Part shown: one piece after another, positions 8,801 to 16,782 of the stretch
How the letters are laid out: the number at the start of each line of letters is the position of its first letter
Position numbering within the stretch: position 1 is the stretch's first letter
Source of the DNA: Bryobacteraceae bacterium
GTDB taxonomy: Bacteria; Acidobacteriota; Terriglobia; Bryobacterales; Bryobacteraceae
Assembly: GCA_025350445.1 (NCBI GenBank)
Contig: JANXXV010000169.1
Coordinates: 1-23,771 of the forward strand
Reading direction: 5' to 3'
DNA: 23,771 nt
Position numbers and translations under genes: made by a program
The notes under the pieces: generated by a model
Seen by the model: the letters and a program-made list of their open reading frames with translations, nothing else
What the model was told of the DNA's origin: nothing
The model's database searches: none

Positions 8801-9123
8801 TGGATACTCCCCGCTGGAGCCGAGCCGCTTTCGACTATCCACTCAACACTGCCGCGCACCCGGCGCAACCGCCGCGTTTCGGCTCCGCCGGCTCCAACAT
8901 TCTGGACGGGAACATCATCAACAATTGGGATCTCTCCATCATGAAGAGCACCCAACTTGCCGAGCGCAAATCGCTGGAGTTCCGCTTTGAGATGTTCAAC
9001 GTGTGGAATCACGCCAGCTTCGGAAATCCGAATGCGAGTGTCGACAGTACGCAATTCGGCAGGACCACTTCGACCGCGACGGACCCGCGGGATATTCAGA
9101 TCGCGCTGAAGCTTTATTTCTAG
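5875..9123 (+). CDS. TonB-dependent receptor, Oar-like, with N-terminal carboxypeptidase-regulatory domain
   Basis: A 1082-residue outer membrane protein. Residues 1-19 are a signal peptide (ending AIAQ). Residues 22-115 form a carboxypeptidase-regulatory-like beta-sandwich (ATITGLVKDPSGAAIPGVKV, GGYSIPALNPGEYRIE). The plug domain follows, about 118-245, with LPLNGRNFMELTTLTAG, YQLDGIDN and NVVTKSGTNELHG. A long beta-barrel makes up the rest, ending DIQIALKLYF with the terminal aromatic residue expected of an outer membrane barrel. These very large receptors are expanded in Acidobacteriota and are thought to bind glycans or peptides, powered by TonB. I see no clear TonB box. ATG 5875 follows a strong GGGGGGAGA. 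It probably leads the long plus-strand gene run and would bring in the substrate cut by the two sialidase-like proteins. Confidence 0.93.
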   Translation: MNRRLVCLSFLAYASAIAQTNKATITGLVKDPSGAAIPGVKVVATNSGTNLSSETSSGSSGGYSIPALNPGEYRIEAESAGFKKAVLTNVILQVNQQARIDLILEVGQVTESVDVHATTPAIETESPIIGGVIAQSRIESLPLNGRNFMELTTLTAGITEGVSSNAKNVLSKGFAPSAAGMPATENSYQLDGIDNKEPVYHSFNIAPSVDAIGEFKIQVGQYSAEFGSGGGAVINVVTKSGTNELHGTVFEFLRNDKLDARNFFSAKKPPLRLNQFGGYAGGPVIKNRTFIFGGYEGSRERRGITLSQTVPSADQRTGNLASFNKTIRDPLNAGTPFPGGVIPTSRLDPISQNILKYYPLPNGGIGASNYAVSPSRLVDQDNWLVRADHRLSDNNDLMGRYARQSFDRYTPGAFPDAGGLSVPQTFENTGIGLTTRVTPTLISEFRFGFSRLISTSVGQNFYKPVMKQLGLNFQGQASADQLNGYPESIVLSSTSISTYAEGLPRIQKSQVYQFTEGVTWAHNNHTFKFGADVRRSRAHELLANYVRRGFTFSGQYSGDGFADFLLGYPSALNVGLDLSPQFDYGDYKLGFYGADDWKVSSKLTLNLGLRYEYVTPAREDGGFTPMFDTALAGLRFPKQNTAAKDFYTRLRPDLPYGFLDRETLFKPDTNNLAPRFGFAYKPFGNTNTVVRGGYGWFYSQTVGLNIANNAFSAPPGSQLVMLSGNTTTPDLRYSGKTGLSPADYFKSLTFGLITGSESKLLNGYTQQYSLSVGHEFGKSFTLETQYLGSKGTHLETFRDFNNTNTPKPGALASNVPFPQWGRLLGFVSGATSNYNALLITAEKRFGEGLAFKGSYTWAKALGGGGGRQSGGANGNPQNPQNMSLENGRTSDDMRHRVSINYVYELPFGPGKRFAGSTQGVAGKLAGGWKLSGVTSVRSGLPLNPGVNNANCNSAFQQTCRADLLGANFGFLSGSGVDTPRWSRAAFDYPLNTAAHPAQPPRFGSAGSNILDGNIINNWDLSIMKSTQLAERKSLEFRFEMFNVWNHASFGNPNASVDSTQFGRTTSTATDPRDIQIALKLYF

Positions 9124-9156
9124 CCGGCCCGCCGGAAGTAAAATTGAAAGTTGCTA

Positions 9157-10122
9157 TTGAAACCTCTTTGCCTCCTTGTCTTAGCCTCTTGCGTGGTGTG
9201 CGCTGAAGATGCGCGAACCGTGGCAGACAGGGCTATCGCGCTACTGCAAGAGGGCAAAACCACTGAGGCAATCCAGTTATTTGAGAAAGCGCTTGCCGCA
9301 AATCCGCAATCCACGGACGCGCGGTTCAACCTGGCACTGGTCTATTTCCATAACCGGCAGTTCGACGAAAGTATTCGCGTCATCACGGTATCCAAACGGC
9401 TGCGTGCGGAAGATTACGCGCTGCTGGGCGCCAGCCAACGGGCTATGGGGCACTTCGATACCGCCGCCACAAACATGCGCCGGGCCGTGGCGATGCAACC
9501 TGGCAATTCCGATTTCGCCTACGACCTGGCGCTCACGCAGATTGACGCGGGCAAGGCCGCGGAAGCGATCCGCGTGCTGGAAGCCGCAACGGCGAAACCG
9601 CAACCCAAGGCGAAGGTGTTCGGCGCGCTGGGCATGGCTTACTACATGAACGGAAATCTGCTACGCGCCGAACAAGCCTACGCCAAGGCAATTCAAATGG
9701 AGCCCACCGCGGCCGACCTGCATGCTTCGCTCGGCGACGTATGGTTTGGATCGGGAGATTTCCAAAAGGCCGCCGCGGAATACCGCGAGGCCACCCGGCT
9801 CGACCCCGCGAATCCCGGGTATCACAACAAAGCCGGCCGTAATCTGTTGCGCATGGACCAGACTACCGCGGCGGCCGCGGAGTTTGAAGACGCCCTAGCG
9901 GCCGATCCCCGCCATGCGGATTCACTATTCAATCTTGGCAAGATCGCAAGCGCCGCAGGGAATACCAAGGAAGCCGTATCGCTGCTGGAACGTGCGGTGG
10001 CGTCAGACCCGAAGAATGCCGAAGCCCACTACCAGTTGAGTCTTGGATATCAGCGGCTGAGTGATGGGGTCAAGGCCGCTGAAACCATGCAACGCTTTCG
10101 GGAATTGAAAGGCCGACAATGA
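9157..10122 (+). CDS. secreted tetratricopeptide-repeat protein
   Basis: A 321-residue protein with a short signal peptide (KPLCLLVLASCVVCA, cut before ED). TTG 9157 is preferred because GAAAG sits six bases before it; TTG 9151 would add two residues. The rest is almost entirely TPR helices, about eight repeats of 34 residues, for example AIQLFEKALAANPQSTDARF, AEQAYAKAIQMEPTAADLH and AVSLLERAVASDPKNAEAHY. TPR arrays bind other proteins. It begins 33 bases after the receptor stop with no terminator between, a common pairing in Acidobacteriota, so a periplasmic role helping receptor assembly or cargo hand-over is likely but inferred. The signal peptide contains a Cys at the -2 position, but a lipobox is not convincing. 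Confidence 0.85.
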   Translation: MKPLCLLVLASCVVCAEDARTVADRAIALLQEGKTTEAIQLFEKALAANPQSTDARFNLALVYFHNRQFDESIRVITVSKRLRAEDYALLGASQRAMGHFDTAATNMRRAVAMQPGNSDFAYDLALTQIDAGKAAEAIRVLEAATAKPQPKAKVFGALGMAYYMNGNLLRAEQAYAKAIQMEPTAADLHASLGDVWFGSGDFQKAAAEYREATRLDPANPGYHNKAGRNLLRMDQTTAAAAEFEDALAADPRHADSLFNLGKIASAAGNTKEAVSLLERAVASDPKNAEAHYQLSLGYQRLSDGVKAAETMQRFRELKGRQ

Positions 10123-10206
10123 TTGCCGCGCCCGGGTCCAACAGTCTGGACTCGTTGAACGATTCGCACCGCGCCGGGCATCGATCGGCGATACACTGAA
10201 CGGACA

Positions 10207-11268
10207 ATGGCAAGACAAATCATGAAAGCTTTGATCGTCCTACTACTTTTCTGTACCGCCATGAAACCGTCCACGGTTGTGGAAGGAACCGGATACTTTC
10301 CGGTGATGATCAAGCTGAAGAACGGCGACGCTCTCAGCGTGTTCCGCGGCGGCGCGCCTCACATCGGCGTGAAGGGGCGGCTCGATCTGGTTCGTAGCAA
10401 AGATGGCGGGAAGACTTGGTCCGCACCGTGGACGGCGGTGGACGGAGAGTTCGACGACCGCAATCCGGCGCTGGGCCAACTGAAAGGCGGAACGATCCTG
10501 CTCGCGTACTCGATTGCCAGCAACTATGATGCGACCGGGCTGAAGTTTAACGGCGGACGCAAGGACCGCGTGTTCGACGGCGTATACCTGACCCGTTCCA
10601 AGGACGACGGCAAGACGTGGACCAAGCCCGAGAGGAGCGAGCCGATACACAAGTTCTATGAAGGCCGCGGGGTGGTATCCCCGTACGGAAAGATCGTGCA
10701 GATGAAAGATGGAACGGTGCTGATGGCTGTCTACTTTGAATTTTGGGTGGACATGGCGCATGAGAGTTATCTATTCCAATCGCACGACGGCGGCGTGACG
10801 TGGGGCGAGCCGTCTCTGATGGGCAGGCACTATAACGAGACAGGTATCACGGTGCTGCCGAACGGCGACATACTTGCCGCAGTGCGTTCCGAGAAGGGCG
10901 CGCACCTTGCAATCACCCGCTCCGGCGATAAAGGCAAAACGTTCAGCGCTCCCGAACAGTTGACGACAGACATGGAACATCCCGCCGATCTCATCGTCCT
11001 AAAAGACGGGCGGGTTCTGCTGACTTTCGGAGAACGCAATGCGCCGCGCGGTGTCCATGCAATGCTGAGCAAAGACGGCGGGAAGACTTGGGACAAGACG
11101 AACCAGATTGTACTAGCCGCTGAAGCACCCAACGTTGACTGCGGCTATCCGAGTTCAATTGAGCTCTCCAATGGCGACATACTAACCATCTACTACCAGG
11201 TGGACGACGCCAAGAATGCGCCCGCCAGCGCGAAGGCCAAGTCGATCGTGTGGAAGGCGCCGCGGTGA
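10207..11268 (+). CDS. sialidase-like (BNR/Asp-box) secreted beta-propeller, first copy
   Basis: A 353-residue protein. ATG 10207 is used; ATG 10222 (MKALIVLLLFCTA) is an equally possible start, giving a tighter signal peptide. The mature part is a six-bladed propeller with five Asp boxes (S-x-D-x-G-x-T-W/F) at about residues 64, 132, 192, 235 and 288, e.g. SKDGGKTW and SHDGGVTW. This is the exo-sialidase/neuraminidase fold (GH33-like). The FRIP-type arginine motif is only partly matched (VFRGGAPH near 46), so cleavage of true sialic acid is not shown; related proteins act on other acidic sugars or have no activity. An 84-base gap precedes it and the Kelch gene begins four bases after its stop. 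It is similar in its second half to the protein at 14108-15871 (see findings). Confidence 0.85.
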   Translation: MARQIMKALIVLLLFCTAMKPSTVVEGTGYFPVMIKLKNGDALSVFRGGAPHIGVKGRLDLVRSKDGGKTWSAPWTAVDGEFDDRNPALGQLKGGTILLAYSIASNYDATGLKFNGGRKDRVFDGVYLTRSKDDGKTWTKPERSEPIHKFYEGRGVVSPYGKIVQMKDGTVLMAVYFEFWVDMAHESYLFQSHDGGVTWGEPSLMGRHYNETGITVLPNGDILAAVRSEKGAHLAITRSGDKGKTFSAPEQLTTDMEHPADLIVLKDGRVLLTFGERNAPRGVHAMLSKDGGKTWDKTNQIVLAAEAPNVDCGYPSSIELSNGDILTIYYQVDDAKNAPASAKAKSIVWKAPR

Positions 11269-11272
11269 AGCA

Positions 11273-12211
11273 ATGCATTCGCCACTTCTTGTCAGCCTTC
11301 TCTGCTTAGCCGCAATGCCTCCAATCATCTGGAATGAGAGACAGCCCATGCTTCGCCCCGAGGCCGGTGGAGCTGCGGGATTCACCGGCGGAGAACTGGT
11401 AATCGCCGGCGGAACAGCTTGGGATGGCGAGACGAAAGTATTTTTGAAAGACGTGCAGATCTACAATCCCGCTCGCGATGCCTGGCGGCCCGGCGCGTCG
11501 CTTCCGGTCGCCCTGGCATACGGCCCGTTTGTCCACTCCGGCAACGATCTCGAAGTTTTCGGCGGTACAGACGGCAAGCAGGTGCATCGTGAATCTTGGA
11601 AGCTCAACGCCACAAAGACAACTTGGGAATCTACTGGAAAGGCCCCGGAGGATGTCCTGTTAGGCGCAGCGGCGCGATCCGGCGGCGATGTGTTCTTGCT
11701 GGGAGGCTGCCCGGATGCGGCAGATCTCACTCGTTGCTCCGATGCAGTGTGGCGGCGCGGAAGCGGTGGATGGCATCGCGTTTCAACGCTTCCCGGCGGA
11801 CCGATGGCGCTGTCGGCTATCGCTGCGGTGGGCGGGCAGATTTATGTATTCGGCGGTTGCTCCATGCCCGGCGCCGGGCATGTGCTGAACCACGCGCAGG
11901 CCTATCGTTACGATCCTCGAAAGAATACCTGGACTACACTGCACAGTCTTCCCTCCGCCACCCGTGGCCTCTCCGCCGTTGCGGCGGACGATCGCCACAT
12001 CTACTTGCTGGGCGGATATGGAATTACATTCAGTGCCCAGGTGTTGGTGTACGATACCCAGTCCGATACCTATCAACACTCGGCTCCGCTACCGGCGCGG
12101 CTGATGGCGACAGTGTTTGTTCGAGATGGGCGCACACTCTACGGCGCGGGCGGAGAGGACCGGCCGAAGGGCCGCTCTGCGCGCCTGGTGGTAGGAGAGC
12201 TGGCGAAGTGA
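11273..12211 (+). CDS. secreted Kelch-repeat beta-propeller, NanM (sialic acid mutarotase)-like
   Basis: A 312-residue protein starting at ATG 11273, preceded by GGTGAAG and four bases after the sialidase stop; the longer in-frame start at 11216 would run through the sialidase 3' end. Residues 1-18 are a signal peptide. Kelch blades show the double-glycine signature repeatedly: LVIAGGTAW, LEVFGGTDG, VFLLGGCPD, IYVFGGCSM, IYLLGGYGI and LYGAGGED. In Gammaproteobacteria, NanM is a periplasmic Kelch protein that converts alpha- to beta-N-acetylneuraminate beside sialidases and transporters. Its place directly after a sialidase-like gene supports a matching role here, but Kelch propellers are sequence-diverse and galactose-oxidase-like binding roles remain possible. 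Two Cys pairs (GCPD...RCSD and GCSM) could form a disulfide outside the cell. Confidence 0.8.
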   Translation: MHSPLLVSLLCLAAMPPIIWNERQPMLRPEAGGAAGFTGGELVIAGGTAWDGETKVFLKDVQIYNPARDAWRPGASLPVALAYGPFVHSGNDLEVFGGTDGKQVHRESWKLNATKTTWESTGKAPEDVLLGAAARSGGDVFLLGGCPDAADLTRCSDAVWRRGSGGWHRVSTLPGGPMALSAIAAVGGQIYVFGGCSMPGAGHVLNHAQAYRYDPRKNTWTTLHSLPSATRGLSAVAADDRHIYLLGGYGITFSAQVLVYDTQSDTYQHSAPLPARLMATVFVRDGRTLYGAGGEDRPKGRSARLVVGELAK

Positions 12212-13197
12212 AACAGGTCATTTTGCATGGTGCCGGGGATCTGCGGCTTGAAGACCGTCCTCTCGATTTAGATGGGTTGAAAGCGGACCAGGTCTATGTG
12301 GAGACTGAAGTAACGGCCCTATCCACCGGGACAGATCTGGGAAATTATCTGGGCAATTCGACTGACGTGCCGGGCGCGCCCGGCTATCCGCGGGGCGTAG
12401 GCTATTCGAACGTCGGGATTGTGAGGAAGGCCGGTAGCTCCGTCTTGCAACTGGCGGTTGGGCAGCGCGTGTTCTCCTTGAAGCCGCACCAGTCGGCGTA
12501 CATCGCGCAAGCCACGGATCTTTTAGTCCCGGTGCCCGATGGCGTGGAACCCGAACAGGCATCGCTTGCCTACCTCACTCAATTGGGGATGGCTGCAATG
12601 CGGCAGGCGAACTATCAAGCCGGCGAATCCGTTGCGGTCGTGGGCCTCGGCGTCATCGGACTCGGCGCCATCGCCATCGCGCGAGCCATGGGAGCGACGG
12701 CCATTGGTGTCGCCAACTCGCAACTGCGTGCGAACGCAGCATTCAAGGTGGGTGCGCATCGAGTCCACGTGATGGGGGAGAGCGCCCCCCCGCGCGATGT
12801 GGATCTGGTAATTCTGACAGCGAATCCATGGGCCGCCTACCGCGCTTCGGTAGATATGGCGCGGTATGGCGGACGGGTAAGCATCCTCGGTTTTCCAGGC
12901 CGTGGAGAAGCCGCCCCGGAATTCAACCCTCTCGATCCGCAATGGTTTTACGGCAAGCAACTCAGTCTAATTGGCGCGGGCTATTCACCCCGCAACGAAT
13001 GCACTCCCGCGGAGATCCGCTTCAATCTCCGGCGAAACCTGGAATATATCTTCGCTTTGATGGCTGCCGGATCGTTGAATCTCGAATCCGTAATTTCGCA
13101 TCGCTTCCCCGCCCCGCGGATGCGGGAAGCATATGAACTAGCCAAGCAGCATTCGAAGGAACTGGTGGCCGCCGTTTTCGATTGGCGCACTTTATGA
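12208..13197 (+). CDS. MDR-superfamily oxidoreductase without the usual zinc ligands
   Basis: A 329-residue protein. GTG 12208 overlaps the Kelch stop (GTGA) and is preceded by TAGGAGAG; an open frame extends upstream to 11596 but that stretch is shadow of the Kelch gene. The GroES-like domain is about 1-120 and the Rossmann domain about 140-260, with the nucleotide motif GLGVIG at 146-151. The normal catalytic zinc site is absent: the C-G-x-D position reads STGTDL (residues 39-44), and the G-H-E position reads YPRGVGYS (60-67). Only one Cys is present in the whole protein, so the structural zinc lobe is also missing. It is therefore closer to zinc-free MDR reductases than to true alcohol dehydrogenases. 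It may oxidise or reduce a sugar intermediate in this operon; the direction is unknown. Confidence 0.82.
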   Translation: MKQVILHGAGDLRLEDRPLDLDGLKADQVYVETEVTALSTGTDLGNYLGNSTDVPGAPGYPRGVGYSNVGIVRKAGSSVLQLAVGQRVFSLKPHQSAYIAQATDLLVPVPDGVEPEQASLAYLTQLGMAAMRQANYQAGESVAVVGLGVIGLGAIAIARAMGATAIGVANSQLRANAAFKVGAHRVHVMGESAPPRDVDLVILTANPWAAYRASVDMARYGGRVSILGFPGRGEAAPEFNPLDPQWFYGKQLSLIGAGYSPRNECTPAEIRFNLRRNLEYIFALMAAGSLNLESVISHRFPAPRMREAYELAKQHSKELVAAVFDWRTL

Positions 13198-14102
13198 AAT
13201 ACACGCGGCTTGGACGAACAGGCTTCGAGGTATCTAAAATTTCGCTGGGCACGGTCGAGATCGGGATGGACTACGGCATCGCGGCGTCGCGGCCCGATGA
13301 ATCCGAGGCAGCGCGGTTGCTTCATCGAGCGCTCGATCTGGGCATCAACTTCATTGATACCGCGCGGGCATACGGAGACGCTGAGGCCCTCATTGGACGA
13401 GCCATCGCGGAGCGCCGCAAGGAGTTTGTACTGGTTTCGAAAGTGCCTCCCTTCGAGGGAGACGCGCTGGGAAGCCGTGTGCGCGATTCGGTTCACCAAA
13501 GTCTGCGGTTGCTGCGGACCGGCTTCATTGACGTACTGATGATCCATAGCGCTCCGCTTGCGGTGATTCAACGGGGTGACGTGTTGAGCGTGCTACAAGA
13601 ACTGAAATGCGAAGGCACAATCCGTTCCATTGGCGCCAGCGTCTACGGCGAGGAGACGGCGCTGGCCGCCATTGATGCCGGCGGATACGACTGCCTGCAG
13701 ATTGCCTACAGTGTGCTCGACCGCCGCCCTGAATCGCGCTTGTTCGCGGCCGCCGAAGCAGCGGATGTGGGATTGGTGGCCCGTTCCGTTCTGCTGAGGG
13801 GAGCACTGACGGACCGCTGCCGCCATTTGCCGGAAGCCCTCTCGGACTTGAAAGCCAAAGTGGAGCGCATGGCGCAACTGGCCGGCGGCACGGCTACTCT
13901 TCCGGAATTCGCCTATCGATACGTGCTTAGCCAGACGCGCCTGCACAGCGCGCTCGTCGGCGCCTGTAGTGTTGAGGAACTCGAAGCCGCTGTGCGTTTC
14001 GAAGAGACGGGCGCACTCTCGCCGCAAGTGATTGCGGATGTCCAGGGTATCCCAATGCCCGATCCGTTCTATCTGAATCCGGGCAACTGGCCCGCAAATT
14101 GA
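13194..14102 (+). CDS. aldo/keto reductase
   Basis: A 302-residue protein. ATG 13194 overlaps the MDR stop in ATGA; a TTG at 13182 is possible but would lie inside the upstream gene. The four catalytic residues of the AKR family are in order: Asp55 and Tyr60 in FIDTARAYGDAE, Lys83 in VLVSKVP, and His118 in VLMIHSAPL. The N-terminal start MKYTRLGRTGFEVSKISLGT is typical. AKRs reduce carbonyls or oxidise sugars with NADPH or NADH; this one looks like the group that includes sugar dehydrogenases and L-galactose/D-threo-aldose dehydrogenases, but its substrate cannot be assigned. It is intact and of the expected length, and is coupled to the MDR gene, so the two probably act on the same compound. 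Confidence 0.9.
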   Translation: MKYTRLGRTGFEVSKISLGTVEIGMDYGIAASRPDESEAARLLHRALDLGINFIDTARAYGDAEALIGRAIAERRKEFVLVSKVPPFEGDALGSRVRDSVHQSLRLLRTGFIDVLMIHSAPLAVIQRGDVLSVLQELKCEGTIRSIGASVYGEETALAAIDAGGYDCLQIAYSVLDRRPESRLFAAAEAADVGLVARSVLLRGALTDRCRHLPEALSDLKAKVERMAQLAGGTATLPEFAYRYVLSQTRLHSALVGACSVEELEAAVRFEETGALSPQVIADVQGIPMPDPFYLNPGNWPAN

Positions 14103-14107
14103 CCTCT

Positions 14108-15871
14108 ATGCGATTCGTTCCGATTATGCTTCTGGCTTTCTCGTCCGCGTTTGCCGCGGACGTCGCCCAACGCGTCGAAGGTTTCGCGTCGGTCATCAAT
14201 TCGCCCTCCGCCAACAGTCGTCCGGGAACACCGCTTGCGGATTTCCGAGGCCCTGCACGCGGTCACATGACGCCACCATGGTGGACCACCGGCGGCAAGA
14301 AGTTGCAGTGGAAGACAGCAGCAGTGCCGGAGAAGAAGGTAACCGAGTTTTCCTTCGTGGGGGCAAGCGCGGTGGTTCCGGCGGAATTCTCGCGTGGACC
14401 GATGGCTCGCTTATTACTGAACGGGAAGACGCCGGTTACGTTTGAGATCGGCCAGACACGGGACCGTGTGTGGAAAGAGAACGGCCTTGAGCTCCGCTAC
14501 GAATCGCGGCGTTCGGAGTTCCCGTTCGGCGCGGCACAGCGGCAATTCTTTCTTAACGGAGACAGCGGGATATACCATCTCACAGTACCGGCGGCGTTGA
14601 TCACGGCTGGCCAATCGGCAACACTCGAAGTGGAGTTGCTTCCATTCCCCGCATGGCCGAACGGCTGGTTCACCGTGAAGAATCGCACCGATACGCTTAC
14701 CGAGAACGAGCAAACTCTCACTGAGCAGGTGAAGCAATTACAGCGCGACGTCACGCGGTTAGGCGAGTTGACACAGGTGCTGGCGGCGAATCAATACAGC
14801 CAACTGCTGGAGCCGCGAGAGATGCAACACAGCGTCATCTATACCAACGGGTGGCGGCATTTGCACCCGGCGGATTTGATCCGGCTGCAAAACGGCGAAC
14901 TGCTTGTCACCGCGCGCGAGGCTACTGAACATATCGCAAGTGATGGCGACATCATCATGCTGCGGTCCAAGGACGAAGGCAAGACGTGGGGCGAGAAGCA
15001 GGTGATCGCCAACATCAAGAGCCTGGACGAGCGCGAAGCGTGCGGGCTTCAGCTTAAGGACGGCACCATCTTGGTGGCCGTCTTCTACAACAACCTCTAT
15101 CGCGAAGACGGCGAATATGAGTGGCAATGGGCCACGAAGGTGAACTTCAACGACGGAAAGCGCCACCTGGGCACGTACATCATCACATCCAAGGACAACG
15201 GCAGAACATGGTCGCAGCCGAACTTTATCGAAACCAAGGGCATGCCGTTCACCGATATGGAAGGTCCGGCCGATGCGCCCATCGAAATGCCCGATGGCAG
15301 TATTTTAATGCCTGTAATGGGCTACAACGTTCGCGGCGACATCACTAATCAGGCTGCGGTTCTGTTGCGGTCCGCCGACAAGGGAAAGACCTGGACGCAC
15401 TTCTCGACGATGGCCGAGGATCCCGGCGGCAAGCTGGGCACGTTCCAGGAGCCAGCCATCGTCCGTACAAGAACAGGGAGAATTGTTGCGGCCATCCGCA
15501 ATCGCGGCCCGGCCGAAGCCATCTGGACGACTTACTCCGACGACAATGGGAAAACGTGGGATCCCGTGAAAGCATCGCCGATGATCGGCCACCCGGCTGA
15601 TCTGATGCAGCTTGCCGATGGGCGGCTGCTTTGCACTTACGGCCTGCGCTCGGGAATCCATTCCGACCCCGGCGGCATCCGGGCCACGTTCAGCGAAGAT
15701 AACGGCGAGACCTGGCGGATCGAGAAGGAAGTCCGCATCCGCAAGGATTTTCTCAACATCGATATCGGATATCCGGAGTCGATGCAGATGTCGGACGGGC
15801 GAATTCTGACGGTGTACTACTTCAATATGTTTGGCCGCTACTTCCTGGGTCAGACGATCTGGAAGCCATGA
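14108..15871 (+). CDS. sialidase-like secreted protein with extra N-terminal domain, second copy
   Basis: A 587-residue protein. ATG 14108 starts MRFVPIMLLAFSSAFAADV, a good signal peptide; a TTG at 14099 would only add three residues. Residues about 25-200 form an unassigned beta-rich domain. A short coiled-coil-like stretch follows around 200-235 (ENEQTLTEQVKQLQRDVTRL). The C-terminal propeller, about 245-587, carries five Asp boxes at about 287, 361, 422, 477 and 529 (SKDEGKTW, SKDNGRTW, SADKGKTW, SDDNGKTW, SEDNGETW). The protein is exported and belongs to the GH33-like propeller fold, but sialic acid specificity is not shown. It begins five bases after the AKR stop and its own stop overlaps the aldolase start. 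The N-terminal domain may bind the glycan or hold the enzyme in the right place. Confidence 0.85.
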   Translation: MRFVPIMLLAFSSAFAADVAQRVEGFASVINSPSANSRPGTPLADFRGPARGHMTPPWWTTGGKKLQWKTAAVPEKKVTEFSFVGASAVVPAEFSRGPMARLLLNGKTPVTFEIGQTRDRVWKENGLELRYESRRSEFPFGAAQRQFFLNGDSGIYHLTVPAALITAGQSATLEVELLPFPAWPNGWFTVKNRTDTLTENEQTLTEQVKQLQRDVTRLGELTQVLAANQYSQLLEPREMQHSVIYTNGWRHLHPADLIRLQNGELLVTAREATEHIASDGDIIMLRSKDEGKTWGEKQVIANIKSLDEREACGLQLKDGTILVAVFYNNLYREDGEYEWQWATKVNFNDGKRHLGTYIITSKDNGRTWSQPNFIETKGMPFTDMEGPADAPIEMPDGSILMPVMGYNVRGDITNQAAVLLRSADKGKTWTHFSTMAEDPGGKLGTFQEPAIVRTRTGRIVAAIRNRGPAEAIWTTYSDDNGKTWDPVKASPMIGHPADLMQLADGRLLCTYGLRSGIHSDPGGIRATFSEDNGETWRIEKEVRIRKDFLNIDIGYPESMQMSDGRILTVYYFNMFGRYFLGQTIWKP

Positions 15872-16782
15872 TGAGATATCACCAGTGCATCCTGATCAGT
15901 TGCGAGCTTCCCTGGGACGACAAAGAACATTTGATGGAGCAATTGTTCCGCGAGGAAATCCGCCACACGCTTTCTCTTGGCTTCAATAATCTTTACATCA
16001 TGGGAACGGCTGGAGAGGGATACGCCGTCGACACCCCCACATTTCAGCGCGCCGTGGAGATCTTCCACGAAGAGACGCGCGGGGAGGGCGTCTTCCCGCA
16101 AGTCGGCGTGATCGGACTCTCTACCGCTACTGTGCGCGAACGAATCGCCTTCGCGTACAGTTTGGGCCTCCGCATGTTTCAGATCTCGTTGCCGAGCTGG
16201 GGCGCGCTGAATGACCGGGAAGTACTGCGCTTCTTTCAGGATGTCTGCGGAACATTCCCGGATGCGAAGTTTCTGCACTACAACCTGCTGCGCACCAAAC
16301 GCCTGTTGACGGGGCAGGACTACCGGCGCATCGCGGATGTAGTGCCGAATCTGGTGGCAACGAAGAACACCGGAACAACCGTCAGCTCAACAGCGGAACT
16401 GCTCCGTTTCACGCCGCAGATCCAGCACTTCCTTGGTGAAACGATGTTCCCGACCGGTTGCTTGTATGGCACTTGTTCGCTGCTGAGTTCGTTCGGACCA
16501 ATGATTCCATCCCGCACAAAGCAGTTCTTCGAATACGGGACGACGGGGCAGATTGAGAAGCTGTTCCGGTTCCAGAAGGACTACCTCACGATGGTGGAGG
16601 ACGTGATTGCCCCCATGCGCAGGCAGGCGCTGATCGACGGCGCCTACGACAAGGTGTTGGTGCGCCTGGGCGGCCTGGGGATGCCGCTCCGATTGCTCTC
16701 GCCGTACGAGACATTCTCAGAAGAAGTATATGAAGAGTGCCGGCAAATCCTTCACGCGAAATATTCGGACTGGCTGAAATGA
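15868..16782 (+). CDS. DapA/NanA-family class I aldolase (dihydrodipicolinate synthase family)
   Basis: A 304-residue TIM-barrel enzyme. ATG 15868 overlaps the upstream stop; ATG 15871 is equally possible. The carboxylate-binding motif is GTAGE at 46-50 (GTTGE or similar in the family). The catalytic tyrosine is Tyr138 (FLHYNLLR) and the Schiff-base lysine Lys166 (LVATKNTG). The 28-residue spacing equals that of Tyr133 and Lys161 in E. coli DapA. Family members condense or cleave pyruvate with aldehydes: DapA, N-acetylneuraminate lyase and 2-keto-3-deoxy-gluconate aldolase. Because it sits between a sialidase-like gene and a sugar-acid dehydratase, not among lysine genes, a catabolic lyase role is much more likely than lysine synthesis. 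Whether it takes an ulosonic acid or a 2-keto-3-deoxy-aldonate is not clear. Confidence 0.88.
   Translation: MMRYHQCILISCELPWDDKEHLMEQLFREEIRHTLSLGFNNLYIMGTAGEGYAVDTPTFQRAVEIFHEETRGEGVFPQVGVIGLSTATVRERIAFAYSLGLRMFQISLPSWGALNDREVLRFFQDVCGTFPDAKFLHYNLLRTKRLLTGQDYRRIADVVPNLVATKNTGTTVSSTAELLRFTPQIQHFLGETMFPTGCLYGTCSLLSSFGPMIPSRTKQFFEYGTTGQIEKLFRFQKDYLTMVEDVIAPMRRQALIDGAYDKVLVRLGGLGMPLRLLSPYETFSEEVYEECRQILHAKYSDWLK

Noticed and set aside
10123..10206. Possible terminator or promoter between the TPR and sialidase genes
   Set aside because: Only a five-base stem (GTCCA with TGGAC) and no T-tract is present, and no paired -35 and -10 boxes at a normal distance. It may still hold a weak signal.
11596..12207. 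Upstream 204-codon in-frame extension of the MDR gene
   Set aside because: The stretch is rich in Arg and has no MDR similarity; it lies fully within the Kelch gene. GTG 12208 has a ribosome site and a GTGA overlap.
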